The notes below the pieces were generated by a model. That model did no database searches. It was given only the letters and a program-made list of their open reading frames with translations, and had not been told where the DNA came from. A DNA stretch of 64,000 nt from CAYOEV01 sp964403075 (lineage in GTDB: Bacteria; Bacteroidota; Bacteroidia; Cytophagales; Cyclobacteriaceae), in contig CAYOEV010000011.1 of assembly GCA_964403075.1 (NCBI GenBank), positions 14,113-78,112 on the forward strand, given 5' to 3'. A program made the position numbers and the translations under genes. Every line of letters starts with the position of its first letter. Position 1 is the stretch's first letter. Of the stretch, positions 44,010-52,880 are shown in pieces.

Positions 44010-44900
44010 ATGAAGCATTGGATACAGGCAGCTAGGTTACGTACTCTTCCGTTGGCTTTCGCTTGTTTGGGTATGGGCGCCATACTTGCAGCCATGGAGC
44101 AGGCGTGGGACCCGGTTATTTTTATTTTGTCGCTGGCCACTGCGTGCTTATTGCAGATACTTTCAAATCTTGCCAATGATTATGGAGATGCAGCCTCAGG
44201 GGTTGACGGTGAGCACCGAGAGGGGCCATTGCGTCAAGTACAGTCTGGCCGGATTGGCAGGGATAGCATGAAAAAGGCCATTATTATGGTGGGCCTGCTC
44301 GCCCTCGCAGTGGGTTCATCCTTACTCATCTATGTTTTTCATGCAGATTGGCTGCCAATGTCGCTGTTTATGTGTGTGGGGCTGTTGTCCATTTGGGCAG
44401 CAATCGGTTACACAGTAGGCGATAATCCTTATGGTTATATAGGTTTGGGAGATTTGTTTGTACTGCTATTTTTTGGCTGGGTATCTGTGATGGGCAGTTA
44501 TGTGCTTTATACAGGTCGTTGGGAATGGCAATTACTTTTACCTGCCACTTCAGTGGGATTATTGGCAGTGGCTGTATTAAATGTGAATAACATCCGTGAC
44601 ATGGACTCTGATAAGAAGGCCGGAAAAATATCTATTCCGGTTCGGTTGGGCAGAGCTCGAGCCATTGACTACCACTGGTCACTTTTATTCTTGAGCATGA
44701 TCTCTTTGCTCGCGTTTGGTTGGTTAAGCGGCCTAATGGGATGGGATTGGTTATTTTTATTGGCTTTCCCGTTTTTGTTGCGTCATGGATATCTGGTGCA
44801 GCTTCGTTCAGCCAGTGGCCACCTTGACCCATTATTAAAGCAGATCGCACTGTTGACGCTACTCACAGTAGGCCTGTTTGGTATTGGCCAGTTGTTTTGA
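44010..44900 (+). CDS. menA: 1,4-dihydroxy-2-naphthoate polyprenyltransferase
   Basis: Membrane prenyltransferase of menaquinone synthesis, 296 aa with about eight to nine helices. The aspartate-rich motif is in NLANDYGDAASGVD near residue 54; the second aspartate block is NVNNIRDMDSDKKAGK near 192. Both match MenA of the UbiA superfamily. It starts one base after argS and ends before a short non-coding gap, so it is the last gene of the arginase-argS-menA run. No other men gene is nearby. Confidence 0.93.
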   Translation: MKHWIQAARLRTLPLAFACLGMGAILAAMEQAWDPVIFILSLATACLLQILSNLANDYGDAASGVDGEHREGPLRQVQSGRIGRDSMKKAIIMVGLLALAVGSSLLIYVFHADWLPMSLFMCVGLLSIWAAIGYTVGDNPYGYIGLGDLFVLLFFGWVSVMGSYVLYTGRWEWQLLLPATSVGLLAVAVLNVNNIRDMDSDKKAGKISIPVRLGRARAIDYHWSLLFLSMISLLAFGWLSGLMGWDWLFLLAFPFLLRHGYLVQLRSASGHLDPLLKQIALLTLLTVGLFGIGQLF

Positions 44901-44955
44901 TGTTGCTTTAATTGCCCAATCCCTTTAACTTCCCATTGGATTTAAAAAAAGCAAA

Positions 44956-45801
44956 ATGAAAAGAATTTTGGTACCCTTCGATTTCTCTGAGACATCGAGG
45001 ATGGCTATGGAATTTTCTCTACAGCTGTGCAGAAAAAATGCTGAAAATGCCGTCACTTTATTCAACGTCATAGAACAACCAAGTCAGGGTTCTTTCAAAA
45101 CCATGGGCGTAAGTGATTATGATCCGATGGAGGTGGTTTACATTAAAAAATTGATAGAGAGAGTTCAGGAACAATTTGAAGGAATTGTAAGAGATGCGCA
45201 ATACAGTGATGTTGAACTCAATTACAAGATTGTTCTCGGAAACCCATTTAAAGAAATTGATGATGAAATTACCACTGCTAAAATGGATTTAATCGTAATG
45301 GGTACTTCCGGTTCTGAGGGGCTCGATGAATTTTTTGTAGGATCAAATGCGGAGAAAGTGGTCCGTCGTTCTTCCTGTCCGGTTATCACACTGAAGGAGC
45401 CGGCCAATGTGGACGATATTGATGAAATCGTGTTTGCCACGGATTTCGAAGAAGTGGATGACCACTTTATGGACAAACTATTGCGGGTGCAGGAAACTTT
45501 TGGCGCTATGTTGAGAATTGTGCGAATCAACACCCCGGCAAATTTTGTGGATAGCAGCATCGACAATAAGCGTATGCGCACATTCATTGAGAAGTTTAAA
45601 ATTGAAGATTGCTCCTTTGATGTGTTCAACTATTCGAATGAAGAAGATGGAATTATTGCCTATACCAAGGAAATAGATGCCCACATGATTGCACTTGGCA
45701 CGCACCAATCCAAGGGTGTGGGACATTTTCTTAAGGGTGGGAGCATTGCGGAAGATGTAGTGAATCACTCTCCCGTTCCCGTTTGGACTTTTCACATTTA
45801 A
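44956..45801 (+). CDS. Tandem universal stress protein
   Basis: A 281-aa protein with two UspA domains. The first (about 1-147) has RILVPFDFSETSRMAMEFSL and the ATP-binding-type loop VMGTSGSEGLDEFFVGSNAEKVVRRSSCPVI; the second (about 155-281) is more diverged and ends GGSIAEDVVNHSPVPVWTFHI. Tandem Usp proteins are common in Bacteroidota and respond to stress or starvation; their molecular job is not settled. It stands alone, 61 bases before the GH15 gene, and could be co-transcribed with it. Confidence 0.9.
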   Translation: MKRILVPFDFSETSRMAMEFSLQLCRKNAENAVTLFNVIEQPSQGSFKTMGVSDYDPMEVVYIKKLIERVQEQFEGIVRDAQYSDVELNYKIVLGNPFKEIDDEITTAKMDLIVMGTSGSEGLDEFFVGSNAEKVVRRSSCPVITLKEPANVDDIDEIVFATDFEEVDDHFMDKLLRVQETFGAMLRIVRINTPANFVDSSIDNKRMRTFIEKFKIEDCSFDVFNYSNEEDGIIAYTKEIDAHMIALGTHQSKGVGHFLKGGSIAEDVVNHSPVPVWTFHI

Positions 45802-45862
45802 ATTGGCATTTTCCTAAACGTGTATGACTGGTTGGCCGGATCAGTGAGCTTTTAACAAATAC

Positions 45863-47653
45863 ATGAGCAAGCATACCTACCCACATGGTTTAATTGGGAA
45901 TTGTGGATTCTTAGCACTTATCAATGCAAATACCAATGTCGATTGGATGTGCCTTCCACGTTTCGACAGCTCTTTTGTTTTTGGAGCCCTCCTGGATGAA
46001 GACAAAGGAGGAGAATTCAGTATTCGACCTGCTCGAGAGCAATTCACATCCAGTCAGCGCTATGAGTGGAACACAAATATTCTTACTACAGAGGTAAGTT
46101 ATGGCGAACATACCTATTTAATCACGGATTTTGCACCCCGCTTCATGCAGGATGAGCGCATGTACAAACCCTTAATGCTCATTCGGAAAATTGAACCGGT
46201 CAATGGACTCCCACGCATACGCGTGGTGTGCAACCCTGTGGCTGATTACGGTGAGAAAAAACTGGATAGAGAAAGAGGCAGCAACCATATCCGATTTCTG
46301 GGCTTGAAAGAGCCATTACGCTTAACGACGAACATACCCTTGAACTATGTGTCTGATCACGCGGAGTTTGTATTGAATCAAACTTACTATTTGGTAATGA
46401 CTTACGGGGTACCTCTGGAAGGACCAGTGGTTGACACCTCGGAATCTTTCTTAAGGAAGTCAACCAGCTACTGGCAGTATTGGGTAAAGTCTACCAGTAT
46501 TGGGCCGCTTTATCAAAAAGAAGTCATTCGGTCCGGATTGACTCTAAAAATTTGCCAGTTTGAAGACACAGGTGCCATTATTGCGTCTCCCACAACCAGT
46601 CTTCCGGAGGCTCCAGGCTCAGGGCGAAACTGGGATTATCGATATTGTTGGATGCGTGACTCTTATTATACCATCACAGCATTTAATAATCTCGGACACT
46701 TCGAGGAAATGGAGCGTTATTTTTTGTATTTGTCGAATATTCCGGTAAAAGAAAACGACCGCATACAACCCCTATACGGCGTACTCGGAAATAATATACT
46801 GACGGAGAACATTCTTCCTTTGAGAGGTTATCAGGCGAATGAGCCAGTACGCATAGGTAATGACGCGTATACCCACATCCAGAACGATGTGTACGGACAA
46901 ATAGTAATGGCAATATTGCCTTTATTCCTGGACGAGCGGTTCAAAAACCAATTGAGTTCGCATGAAGAGCTGCTGGTCAACATCGTGGAAAAAATGGAAC
47001 ATACCGTAAATGAAGCGGACGCTGGTATCTGGGAGTTTCGAACGATCGCGCAACACCACGCTTACACCAACCTGTTTCAATGGGCAGGGGGCGCAGCTGC
47101 CTGCCGGGTAGCGCAAATGTTGGGTAATTCATCTTTGTCCAAGCGTGCAGAAATTGTCTCGAGAAAAGCTGCCAACTGGATTGAGCATGCCTATTCGTAC
47201 AAGAAGAATGGGTATGGACAGGCAGTAGAAAATGACCAAATGGATGCCAGCACCCTCCAATTAATCATCATGAATTACCTCCCGCACGGGTCGCAAAAGG
47301 CAAGAGAACATCTAGAAGCACTCGAAAGAGAGCTAAAGGCCGGAAAAGGTGCCTTTTACAGATACCGTGGGAAGGACGATTTTGGACTACCTGGCACCAC
47401 CTTCTTAATTTGTGGATTCTGGTATGCAGAAGCTTTGGCTTGTGTTGGTCGTATTCATGAAGCACAAGAGGCGTTCGAAGAATTGGCCGGGTACGGAAAC
47501 CAGCTGGGGTTGCTAAGTGAGGATGTAGACTCTTCATCTGGCGCGCAATGGGGCAATTTCCCACAGGCTTACAGTCACCTGGGTCTGATCAATGCGGCTT
47601 ATCGAATCAATAATAAACTGAGTCCGGATTTTCTCGACGGCTACCGCTTTTAA
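45863..47653 (+). CDS. Glycoside hydrolase family 15 protein (trehalase or glucoamylase type)
   Basis: A 596-aa (alpha/alpha)6 hydrolase. The N-terminal domain opens HGLIGNCGFLALINANTNVDWMCLPRFDS, written here in part as GLIGNCGFLALI, and the catalytic barrel contains GRNWDYRYCWMRDSYYTI with the usual acidic residues, plus WDASTLQ-like QMDASTLQLIIMNY. Such GH15 proteins in bacteria include trehalases and glucoamylases. The convergent neighbour makes trehalose, so trehalose breakdown is a reasonable guess. No signal peptide is seen, which fits an internal sugar. The last four bases overlap the OtsA-OtsB gene. Confidence 0.85.
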   Translation: MSKHTYPHGLIGNCGFLALINANTNVDWMCLPRFDSSFVFGALLDEDKGGEFSIRPAREQFTSSQRYEWNTNILTTEVSYGEHTYLITDFAPRFMQDERMYKPLMLIRKIEPVNGLPRIRVVCNPVADYGEKKLDRERGSNHIRFLGLKEPLRLTTNIPLNYVSDHAEFVLNQTYYLVMTYGVPLEGPVVDTSESFLRKSTSYWQYWVKSTSIGPLYQKEVIRSGLTLKICQFEDTGAIIASPTTSLPEAPGSGRNWDYRYCWMRDSYYTITAFNNLGHFEEMERYFLYLSNIPVKENDRIQPLYGVLGNNILTENILPLRGYQANEPVRIGNDAYTHIQNDVYGQIVMAILPLFLDERFKNQLSSHEELLVNIVEKMEHTVNEADAGIWEFRTIAQHHAYTNLFQWAGGAAACRVAQMLGNSSLSKRAEIVSRKAANWIEHAYSYKKNGYGQAVENDQMDASTLQLIIMNYLPHGSQKAREHLEALERELKAGKGAFYRYRGKDDFGLPGTTFLICGFWYAEALACVGRIHEAQEAFEELAGYGNQLGLLSEDVDSSSGAQWGNFPQAYSHLGLINAAYRINNKLSPDFLDGYRF

Positions 47654-49830
47654 TTACCATTTACCAAAGCAGTCAGAAGTTGATGTACATTTTCATGGTC
47701 TTTTGTGGAGTATTGGGCGTGAGAGTTACTGTGTCCCACACTGATGGTGTAAGCGTCTGTATTCAATAATGCCTCAAACATGTACTCGTCTGTTCGGTCG
47801 TCGCCCAGTGCCAAAACAAAGGAGGGTTTGTACTTAGTATAAAACTCTTTCGCAATTTTTCCTTTGTTGGTGGCGGAAGGTTTCACTTCCACGATGTGTC
47901 TGCCCTCCATAATGTCCAAATCTTTCTCTTTCATGTACTTTACATGACTAAAGAGCTCAGAGGACCGCAGATTACCAAGTCCTTTTTCGACTTTGCGGTA
48001 GTGCCATACAAGGGCATGGTTCTTTTCTTCCAAATAGGACCCAGGTGTCCGTTCTACATAAAAGTTTATGATGTCTTTAACATCCCTTTTCCATTCATTT
48101 GAAGAAAGTTCAGGATTCAGCCGCCACTCACTTCCAAGCTCTTTCAACCAGGCGCCATGTTCAGCAACCAACTGGATATTCAATTCACCCAGCCACCGAT
48201 CTAAATCTTTAGGTTTTCTTCCGCTGATGACCACAATGGTATTCCGGTCGTCTTTTTTGAGTTTTGAAAGTGTATTTAATAAAGAATCGGAGGGGGCACA
48301 TTCTTCAGGATTGTCGCGGTGAGGCACAAGAGTGCCGTCATAGTCGAGCAAGATCAGACGTCGTTTCGCATGGTTGTAGTCCTTCACTATGGTGGAGGTG
48401 AGAGCTGCATCCAGAACCGATGTGTCCATTTCCCGTTGCTTTTCTTTTACCTTTTCCAGGTTGTTAACGAACAGTCGGACCCAATTGAATATGTTGTACT
48501 TTTTCACCGTTTCCTGCATGATGGTTAGCCGGCGTATCTGCTCCTCCTCGGGCATCTCTAGTGCCATTCGAATCGATTCTACAAGTTGTTTTTGATCGTT
48601 GGGGTTGACAAGCACGGCATCGGATAGTTCCTTGGCCGCACCTGCCATTTCACTCAAAATCAAAACGCCCTTCTTGTCTGTTTTAGAAGCAATGAATTCC
48701 TTACAGACCAGGTTCATCCCATCGCGCATTGGAGTGATCATGGCTACTTCGCACATGCGGTAAAATGCAGAGAGTGCCTCCAATGGAAAGCTGCGGTAGA
48801 AGTAACGAACGGGTTGCCAACTTACCCGACTGAAGCGGCCATTGATTTTACCTACCAATTCATCAATTTCTTCTTTGAGGCTTTGATAACTGGGCACTTT
48901 ATCTCTAGATGGAACCACAACAAGAAACAAAGAAACTCCCTCGATGTAGGCTGGATATTTTTCTAAAAAACTCTCGAAAGCGCGCAGTCTCATGTTGATT
49001 CCTTTGGAGTAATCCAGTCGATCCACCGACAAAATCAGGCGGTCGCTTAAGGTTTCCCTATATCTATCTTCACGCGCTTTGGCTTCTTGACTAGCGGCAC
49101 TGGATGCATACTTGTCGTAGTCAATACCCATGGGTAGTGAGTCGATCACAACCAGACGCTCTTTGTATTGCACTTCATTTTTCTCGTAACTTAATCCAAC
49201 AAGCCGGTGCACGCTACTCATGAAGTGCCGCATGTCGTCATAAGTATGAAAGGCAATGTAGTCAGCGCCCAACATGCCTTCCAGTAGTTTTTTCCGCCAG
49301 GGTATCATGCGAAATACCTCGTAAGAGGGAAAAGGAATGTGCTGAAAGAAGCCAATGGAAAGTTCTGGCTGAATTTCCCGTAACATACCGGGAAGTAAAA
49401 GCAACTGGTAATCGTGCACCCAAATTAAATCACCGGGCTCTAGATGTTCAGCAACAGCCTTGGCAAACTTTTGATTTACGCGCTGATAAGCTTCCCAGTG
49501 ATCTTCATTGAACTGTATGTATTGAACGAAATAGTGAAAAGCCGGCCACAGGGTTTGGTTACTGAAACCTAAGTAGTAATCCTTAACTTCCGAACTTGTG
49601 AGGAAAACGGGTGCCATGTCTTGCAGTTGCAGTTTTTTGCGCGCTGTTTTCATCTGGGACTCCTCTTCAAAGGCCATACCTGGCCACCCGATCCACAAGT
49701 TGTTCTCACCTTTAAAAATTGAACCTAAACCCGTAGCAAGCCCCCCTTCACTTTTTTTATAGACTAGTTCTCCTCCTTTCGACTCAATGCGAACGGGCAA
49801 TCGATTGGAAATGATAATGGTTTTTGACAT
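47650..49830 (-). CDS. Bifunctional trehalose-6-phosphate synthase/phosphatase (OtsA-OtsB fusion)
   Basis: A 726-aa fusion. Residues 1 to about 470 are a GT20 synthase: SNRLPVRIE, LVWVHDYQLLLLP-type WVHDYQLLLLPGML, DRLDYSKGINMRL and PMRDGMNLVCKEFIASK. Residues about 485-726 are a HAD phosphatase: LILLDYDGTLVPHRDNPEE, VVISGRKPKDLDRWL, ALGDDRTDEYMF. Together they turn UDP-glucose and glucose-6-phosphate into trehalose. Fused forms are normal in this phylum and in eukaryotes. The gene is convergent with GH15 (four-base overlap), so making and breaking of trehalose are encoded on opposite strands. Confidence 0.95.
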   Translation of the reverse strand: MSKTIIISNRLPVRIESKGGELVYKKSEGGLATGLGSIFKGENNLWIGWPGMAFEEESQMKTARKKLQLQDMAPVFLTSSEVKDYYLGFSNQTLWPAFHYFVQYIQFNEDHWEAYQRVNQKFAKAVAEHLEPGDLIWVHDYQLLLLPGMLREIQPELSIGFFQHIPFPSYEVFRMIPWRKKLLEGMLGADYIAFHTYDDMRHFMSSVHRLVGLSYEKNEVQYKERLVVIDSLPMGIDYDKYASSAASQEAKAREDRYRETLSDRLILSVDRLDYSKGINMRLRAFESFLEKYPAYIEGVSLFLVVVPSRDKVPSYQSLKEEIDELVGKINGRFSRVSWQPVRYFYRSFPLEALSAFYRMCEVAMITPMRDGMNLVCKEFIASKTDKKGVLILSEMAGAAKELSDAVLVNPNDQKQLVESIRMALEMPEEEQIRRLTIMQETVKKYNIFNWVRLFVNNLEKVKEKQREMDTSVLDAALTSTIVKDYNHAKRRLILLDYDGTLVPHRDNPEECAPSDSLLNTLSKLKKDDRNTIVVISGRKPKDLDRWLGELNIQLVAEHGAWLKELGSEWRLNPELSSNEWKRDVKDIINFYVERTPGSYLEEKNHALVWHYRKVEKGLGNLRSSELFSHVKYMKEKDLDIMEGRHIVEVKPSATNKGKIAKEFYTKYKPSFVLALGDDRTDEYMFEALLNTDAYTISVGHSNSHAQYSTKDHENVHQLLTALVNGN

Positions 49831-49884
49831 TTGGCTGTGTAGTGATAGAATGGAATTTAAGTCGAATGGAAAGAATTCGCAAGG

Positions 49885-50433
49885 TTAAATTAAGCCTACT
49901 GCCGGTGCTGCGGTCCGGTCCGCCTGAATATCTACTCCAATGACCATGGACACTTCTTGGTCAGACCTGGCATCTAGCAAACGGTCGACATCCACGGAGA
50001 ATTTTCTCACGAGCTTGTCTTCATCCAAAAGGCAAATGATCGGGTCTTCGGGGGTATTATGTGCCACCTTATCTGGAATTTCCTGACTGACATTGGGTCG
50101 TCTTAGCGCATCGAATAGGGTCTTTAATTTATTGTCTATGTCGCCAAATCCACGCCCCAGATTGGGAGTAAGAATGCCTATATCAAGTTGACAAAACATA
50201 CCCAGATCTTCTCGGATAAGGCTGGCAAAATACAAATGATCTATGCGGTCCACACCCACGTAGGGATCTCTTTCCGTAGGTGGCGTGTGACCGATCCACG
50301 CTTTTCTATGCTTCAATGGTTCGAAATTCCACAAGTCTGATAGCTGACGATGAAAATGTAAACGGATGTGGTGTTTATCCGCGGCACGCCCATTTGACTT
50401 CAGCGGTCCATGATAGGTCAGTTTGAATTTCAT
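49885..50433 (-). CDS. Protein with RusA-like motif, function unknown
   Basis: A 182-aa soluble protein. It opens FKLTYHGPLKSNGRAADKHHIR and contains GDIDNKLKTLFDALRRP near 98-113 followed by CLLDEDKLVRKFSVDVDRLL near 136-155. That arrangement of D-x-D-N-x-x-K-x-x-x-D-A-L and then a D/E-D-x-x-I/V strand is the core of RusA-type Holliday-junction resolvases (E. coli RusA has DLDNLNKAAFDAL and VDDEQI). The distance between the two blocks is larger here. No phage genes are near. It may be a nuclease, or a fold relative that lost activity. It lies between otsAB and a divergent amidohydrolase gene. Confidence 0.6.
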   Translation of the reverse strand: MKFKLTYHGPLKSNGRAADKHHIRLHFHRQLSDLWNFEPLKHRKAWIGHTPPTERDPYVGVDRIDHLYFASLIREDLGMFCQLDIGILTPNLGRGFGDIDNKLKTLFDALRRPNVSQEIPDKVAHNTPEDPIICLLDEDKLVRKFSVDVDRLLDARSDQEVSMVIGVDIQADRTAAPAVGLI

Positions 50434-50500
50434 CTGATCAAGTTAGCATTTCCGACATCAAAAAATGATTAAATTGGGTGCTTACCTAATCAAAGAGGAC

Positions 50501-52075
50501 ATGTCTATTCGTTTTTTGGTCTTGATTTGTTTCGTACAATTCGCATTTGTCACCTGGAGTCAGGATCCGCTACCTGCACCTGATCGTGGCAATCAGGGCG
50601 AGGGTCCTTTCGAACGGTTGATTATTCGCGGTGCCACTGTTATCAAGGGAGATGGGTCACCACCAATAGGGCCCATGGATGTGGTGATAGAGCAGGATCG
50701 AATAAAAGAAATAATCACAGTAGGTACACCATTTCTTGGCATCAAGGAGGGGGGAAGACCACAAGGGGCCACAAAGGAGATTGATGCCACCGGCATGTAT
50801 GTGATGCCTGGATTGGTGGATTTACATGCGCACACGGGCGGTACACCAAAGGCACCTGAGGCTGAATACGTGTACAAACTATGGATGGCGCACGGCATTA
50901 CAACCATGCGCGGGGTGCCTTTCGGCTCAATGGAATGGTCGCTGAGTGAAAAAGAGCGGAGTGAAAAAAATGAGATTGTGGCACCACGTATGGTGTGCTT
51001 CCAAACAGTGGGTTCCGGAAAAGAATGGGAGGGTCGTGGTCCCCTGACAGCCGATGAAGCACGGGCGTGGGTACAATATGCCAAAAAGAAGGGCGTGGAC
51101 GGCGTGAAATTTTTTGCGCATCCGCCTGAAATATTTGAGGCAGTCATAGATGAGGCCAATAAAAACCAAATGGGCACCACAGCCCACCTTTCTCAAATGA
51201 GTGTGGCCACCACCAATGCCAGAGATGCCGCGCGGTTGGGGATGACTGGAATGACGCATTACTATGGTTTATTTGAGTCACTTTACAAAGGCTATGATAT
51301 CCAGCCCTGGCCGGCTGATTTTAATTATCAAAACGAACAACACCGCTTTGGTCAGGTGGCAAGGCAATGGAATTTAATCCACGAAAGGGGTAGCAAAGAG
51401 TGGGAGGCACTGATAGATGAATTTTTAGAATTGGACTTTTTTATTAACCCTACCATGACCATTTATTCTGCCAGTCGCGATGTCATGCGCGCCAGAAATG
51501 CCGATTGGCATGAAACCTACACGCTGCCTTCGTTGATGGATTTTTTCAAACCCAGCAGAGAAAGTCATGGTGCCTATTGGTTTTATTGGACCACACATGA
51601 TGAAGTGGCCTGGAAGAAATTTTATCAGGTGTGGATGTCATTCCTGAATGACTATAAAAATGCGGGTGGCAAAGTAACTGTCGGGTCAGATGCTGGTTTC
51701 ATTTATCAACTGTATGGGTTTGGCACCATCTTGGAGTTGGAGTTGCTGCAGGAGGCCGGCTTTCATCCCCTTGAGGTGGTGCGCGCAGCTACCATGCATG
51801 GGGCTGAGGAGATATTCTACCCCCGTAAGGAACCTATCGATTATGGCATTATCAAACCCGGACTGAAGGCAGACCTTCTCATCGTGCCGGAAAACCCGTT
51901 GGAAAATTTCAAAGTGCTCTACGGTACTGGCGCCGTAAAGTTGAACGATGAGACCGGGGAGGTAGTGCGCACAGGAGGTATCAAATACACCATCAAAGAC
52001 GGTATCATCTATGATGTCCGGGAGCTGCTGGATGATGTTCAAAAAATGGTAGAGCAGGCAAAAGAAAAGAGGTAA
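50501..52075 (+). CDS. Secreted amidohydrolase
   Basis: A 524-aa metal-dependent hydrolase of the amidohydrolase superfamily. A signal peptide (SIRFLVLICFVQFAFVTWS) gives export. The metal-binding HxH is in MPGLVDLHAHTGG; the metal-bridge lysine position is in VDGVKFFAHPPE; later histidine AHLSQMS and aspartate in GSDAGFIYQLYG follow, and the C-terminal beta-sandwich ends with GLKADLLIVPENPLENF. Such exported members are often annotated as dipeptidases or imidazolonepropionase-like. The substrate is not evident. I chose ATG 50501, preceded by AGAGGAC and followed by the signal peptide; the upstream in-frame ATG at 50465 adds a polar stretch. Confidence 0.87.
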   Translation: MSIRFLVLICFVQFAFVTWSQDPLPAPDRGNQGEGPFERLIIRGATVIKGDGSPPIGPMDVVIEQDRIKEIITVGTPFLGIKEGGRPQGATKEIDATGMYVMPGLVDLHAHTGGTPKAPEAEYVYKLWMAHGITTMRGVPFGSMEWSLSEKERSEKNEIVAPRMVCFQTVGSGKEWEGRGPLTADEARAWVQYAKKKGVDGVKFFAHPPEIFEAVIDEANKNQMGTTAHLSQMSVATTNARDAARLGMTGMTHYYGLFESLYKGYDIQPWPADFNYQNEQHRFGQVARQWNLIHERGSKEWEALIDEFLELDFFINPTMTIYSASRDVMRARNADWHETYTLPSLMDFFKPSRESHGAYWFYWTTHDEVAWKKFYQVWMSFLNDYKNAGGKVTVGSDAGFIYQLYGFGTILELELLQEAGFHPLEVVRAATMHGAEEIFYPRKEPIDYGIIKPGLKADLLIVPENPLENFKVLYGTGAVKLNDETGEVVRTGGIKYTIKDGIIYDVRELLDDVQKMVEQAKEKR

Positions 52076-52106
52076 ACAGAAATGATGAATATTTAGTTAA
52101 TAAAGC

Positions 52107-52622
52107 ATGCGACCCATATTATTTATAGACCGTGATGGTACCATTGTATCCGAAACGGAAGACGAAAAAGTCGATAAACTAGAAAAGCTTCACTTTCTTC
52201 CTGAAGTATTGTATTATCTAAGGAAAATCAGAAAAGACACGCCTTTCTGTTTTGTGATGGTCACCAATCAGGATGGACTCGGTACAGACGCTTTTCCGGA
52301 TCATGAATTTTGGCCAGTGCATGACTTCATCATACGTTTAATGAAAAGTGAAGGCATCTCTTTTGATGCTATCCATATCGACCCGCATTTTGAGCAGGAT
52401 AATCACCCTGATCGAAAACCAGGCACCGGCATGTTAACGGAGTATCTGAAAAATGATCAATACAATTTGCCCGCTTCTTTTGTAATCGGTGATCGCGAGA
52501 CAGACGTAGCCTTGGCGCGAAACCTTCGATGTGGCGCCATCCACCTATCTGAAGCAGTAAAAACCGATGCTGAACTGACAACTAACAGCTGGGAAGAAAT
52601 TTATCGATTTCTCACCCGTTAA
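52107..52622 (+). CDS. Stand-alone HisB-N-type histidinol-phosphatase
   Basis: A 171-aa HAD-IIIA phosphatase with the features of the N-terminal half of bifunctional HisB: LFIDRDGTIVSETEDEKVD (nucleophile pair), MVTNQDGLGTDAFPDHEFWP and RKPGTGMLTEYL, plus VIGDRETDVALA. In HisB a dehydratase domain of about 190 aa follows; here the frame stops and the next bases encode no such domain. The cysteine cluster of HisB-N is replaced in part (IDPHFEQDNHPDRKPG), so zinc binding may be lost. It has no his neighbours. It may serve in histidine synthesis, or have drifted to another phosphate substrate. Confidence 0.8.
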   Translation: MRPILFIDRDGTIVSETEDEKVDKLEKLHFLPEVLYYLRKIRKDTPFCFVMVTNQDGLGTDAFPDHEFWPVHDFIIRLMKSEGISFDAIHIDPHFEQDNHPDRKPGTGMLTEYLKNDQYNLPASFVIGDRETDVALARNLRCGAIHLSEAVKTDAELTTNSWEEIYRFLTR

Positions 52623-52860
52623 GTCCTGCTCCAGGGTATTCCTAACAACATAAGCACCAGCGATGCGCCATAGAAGATGGTACCATCTCTTAACTTTGGC
52701 GCCTCCTCAGGAGAAGACTTTTTAATAGATCTTCCCATGTGAGCGGCACCAGCGCCCAGCGTCATGAGCGCGGGGTGTTCAATGGATCAAAATCCAGTGT
52801 CACGATTACGGCCATTAACAACACTAACCAGCGGGTACCAGAATGTGCGTAGCGTACCAT
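52619..52860 (-). pseudogene. Remnant of a small membrane-protein gene (HSGLRW type)
   Basis: Two broken pieces in different minus-strand frames. From 52860 to 52762 an ATG frame reads MVRYAHSGTRWLVLLMAV and a hydrophobic end, then LDFDPLNTPRS and a stop. From 52786 to 52619 a second frame reads SIEHPALMTLGAGAAHMGRS, a polar linker, then DGTIFYGASLVLMLLGIPWS and stop. In this phylum a membrane-protein family of about 140-150 aa starts with an HSGLRWLVLL helix and ends with an EHPxMM helix, a GR-S/K-K turn and a final helix ending GIPW. Here the middle, about 50-70 codons, is gone and the frame is shifted. It lies directly downstream of the metal operon. Confidence 0.65.
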
Positions 52861-52880
52861 TCAATAAGCAGACATAAGGT

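Noticed and set aside
50593..51180. 195-codon minus frame over the amidohydrolase gene
   Set aside because: Shadow; the plus-strand gene has signal peptide and metal-binding motifs.
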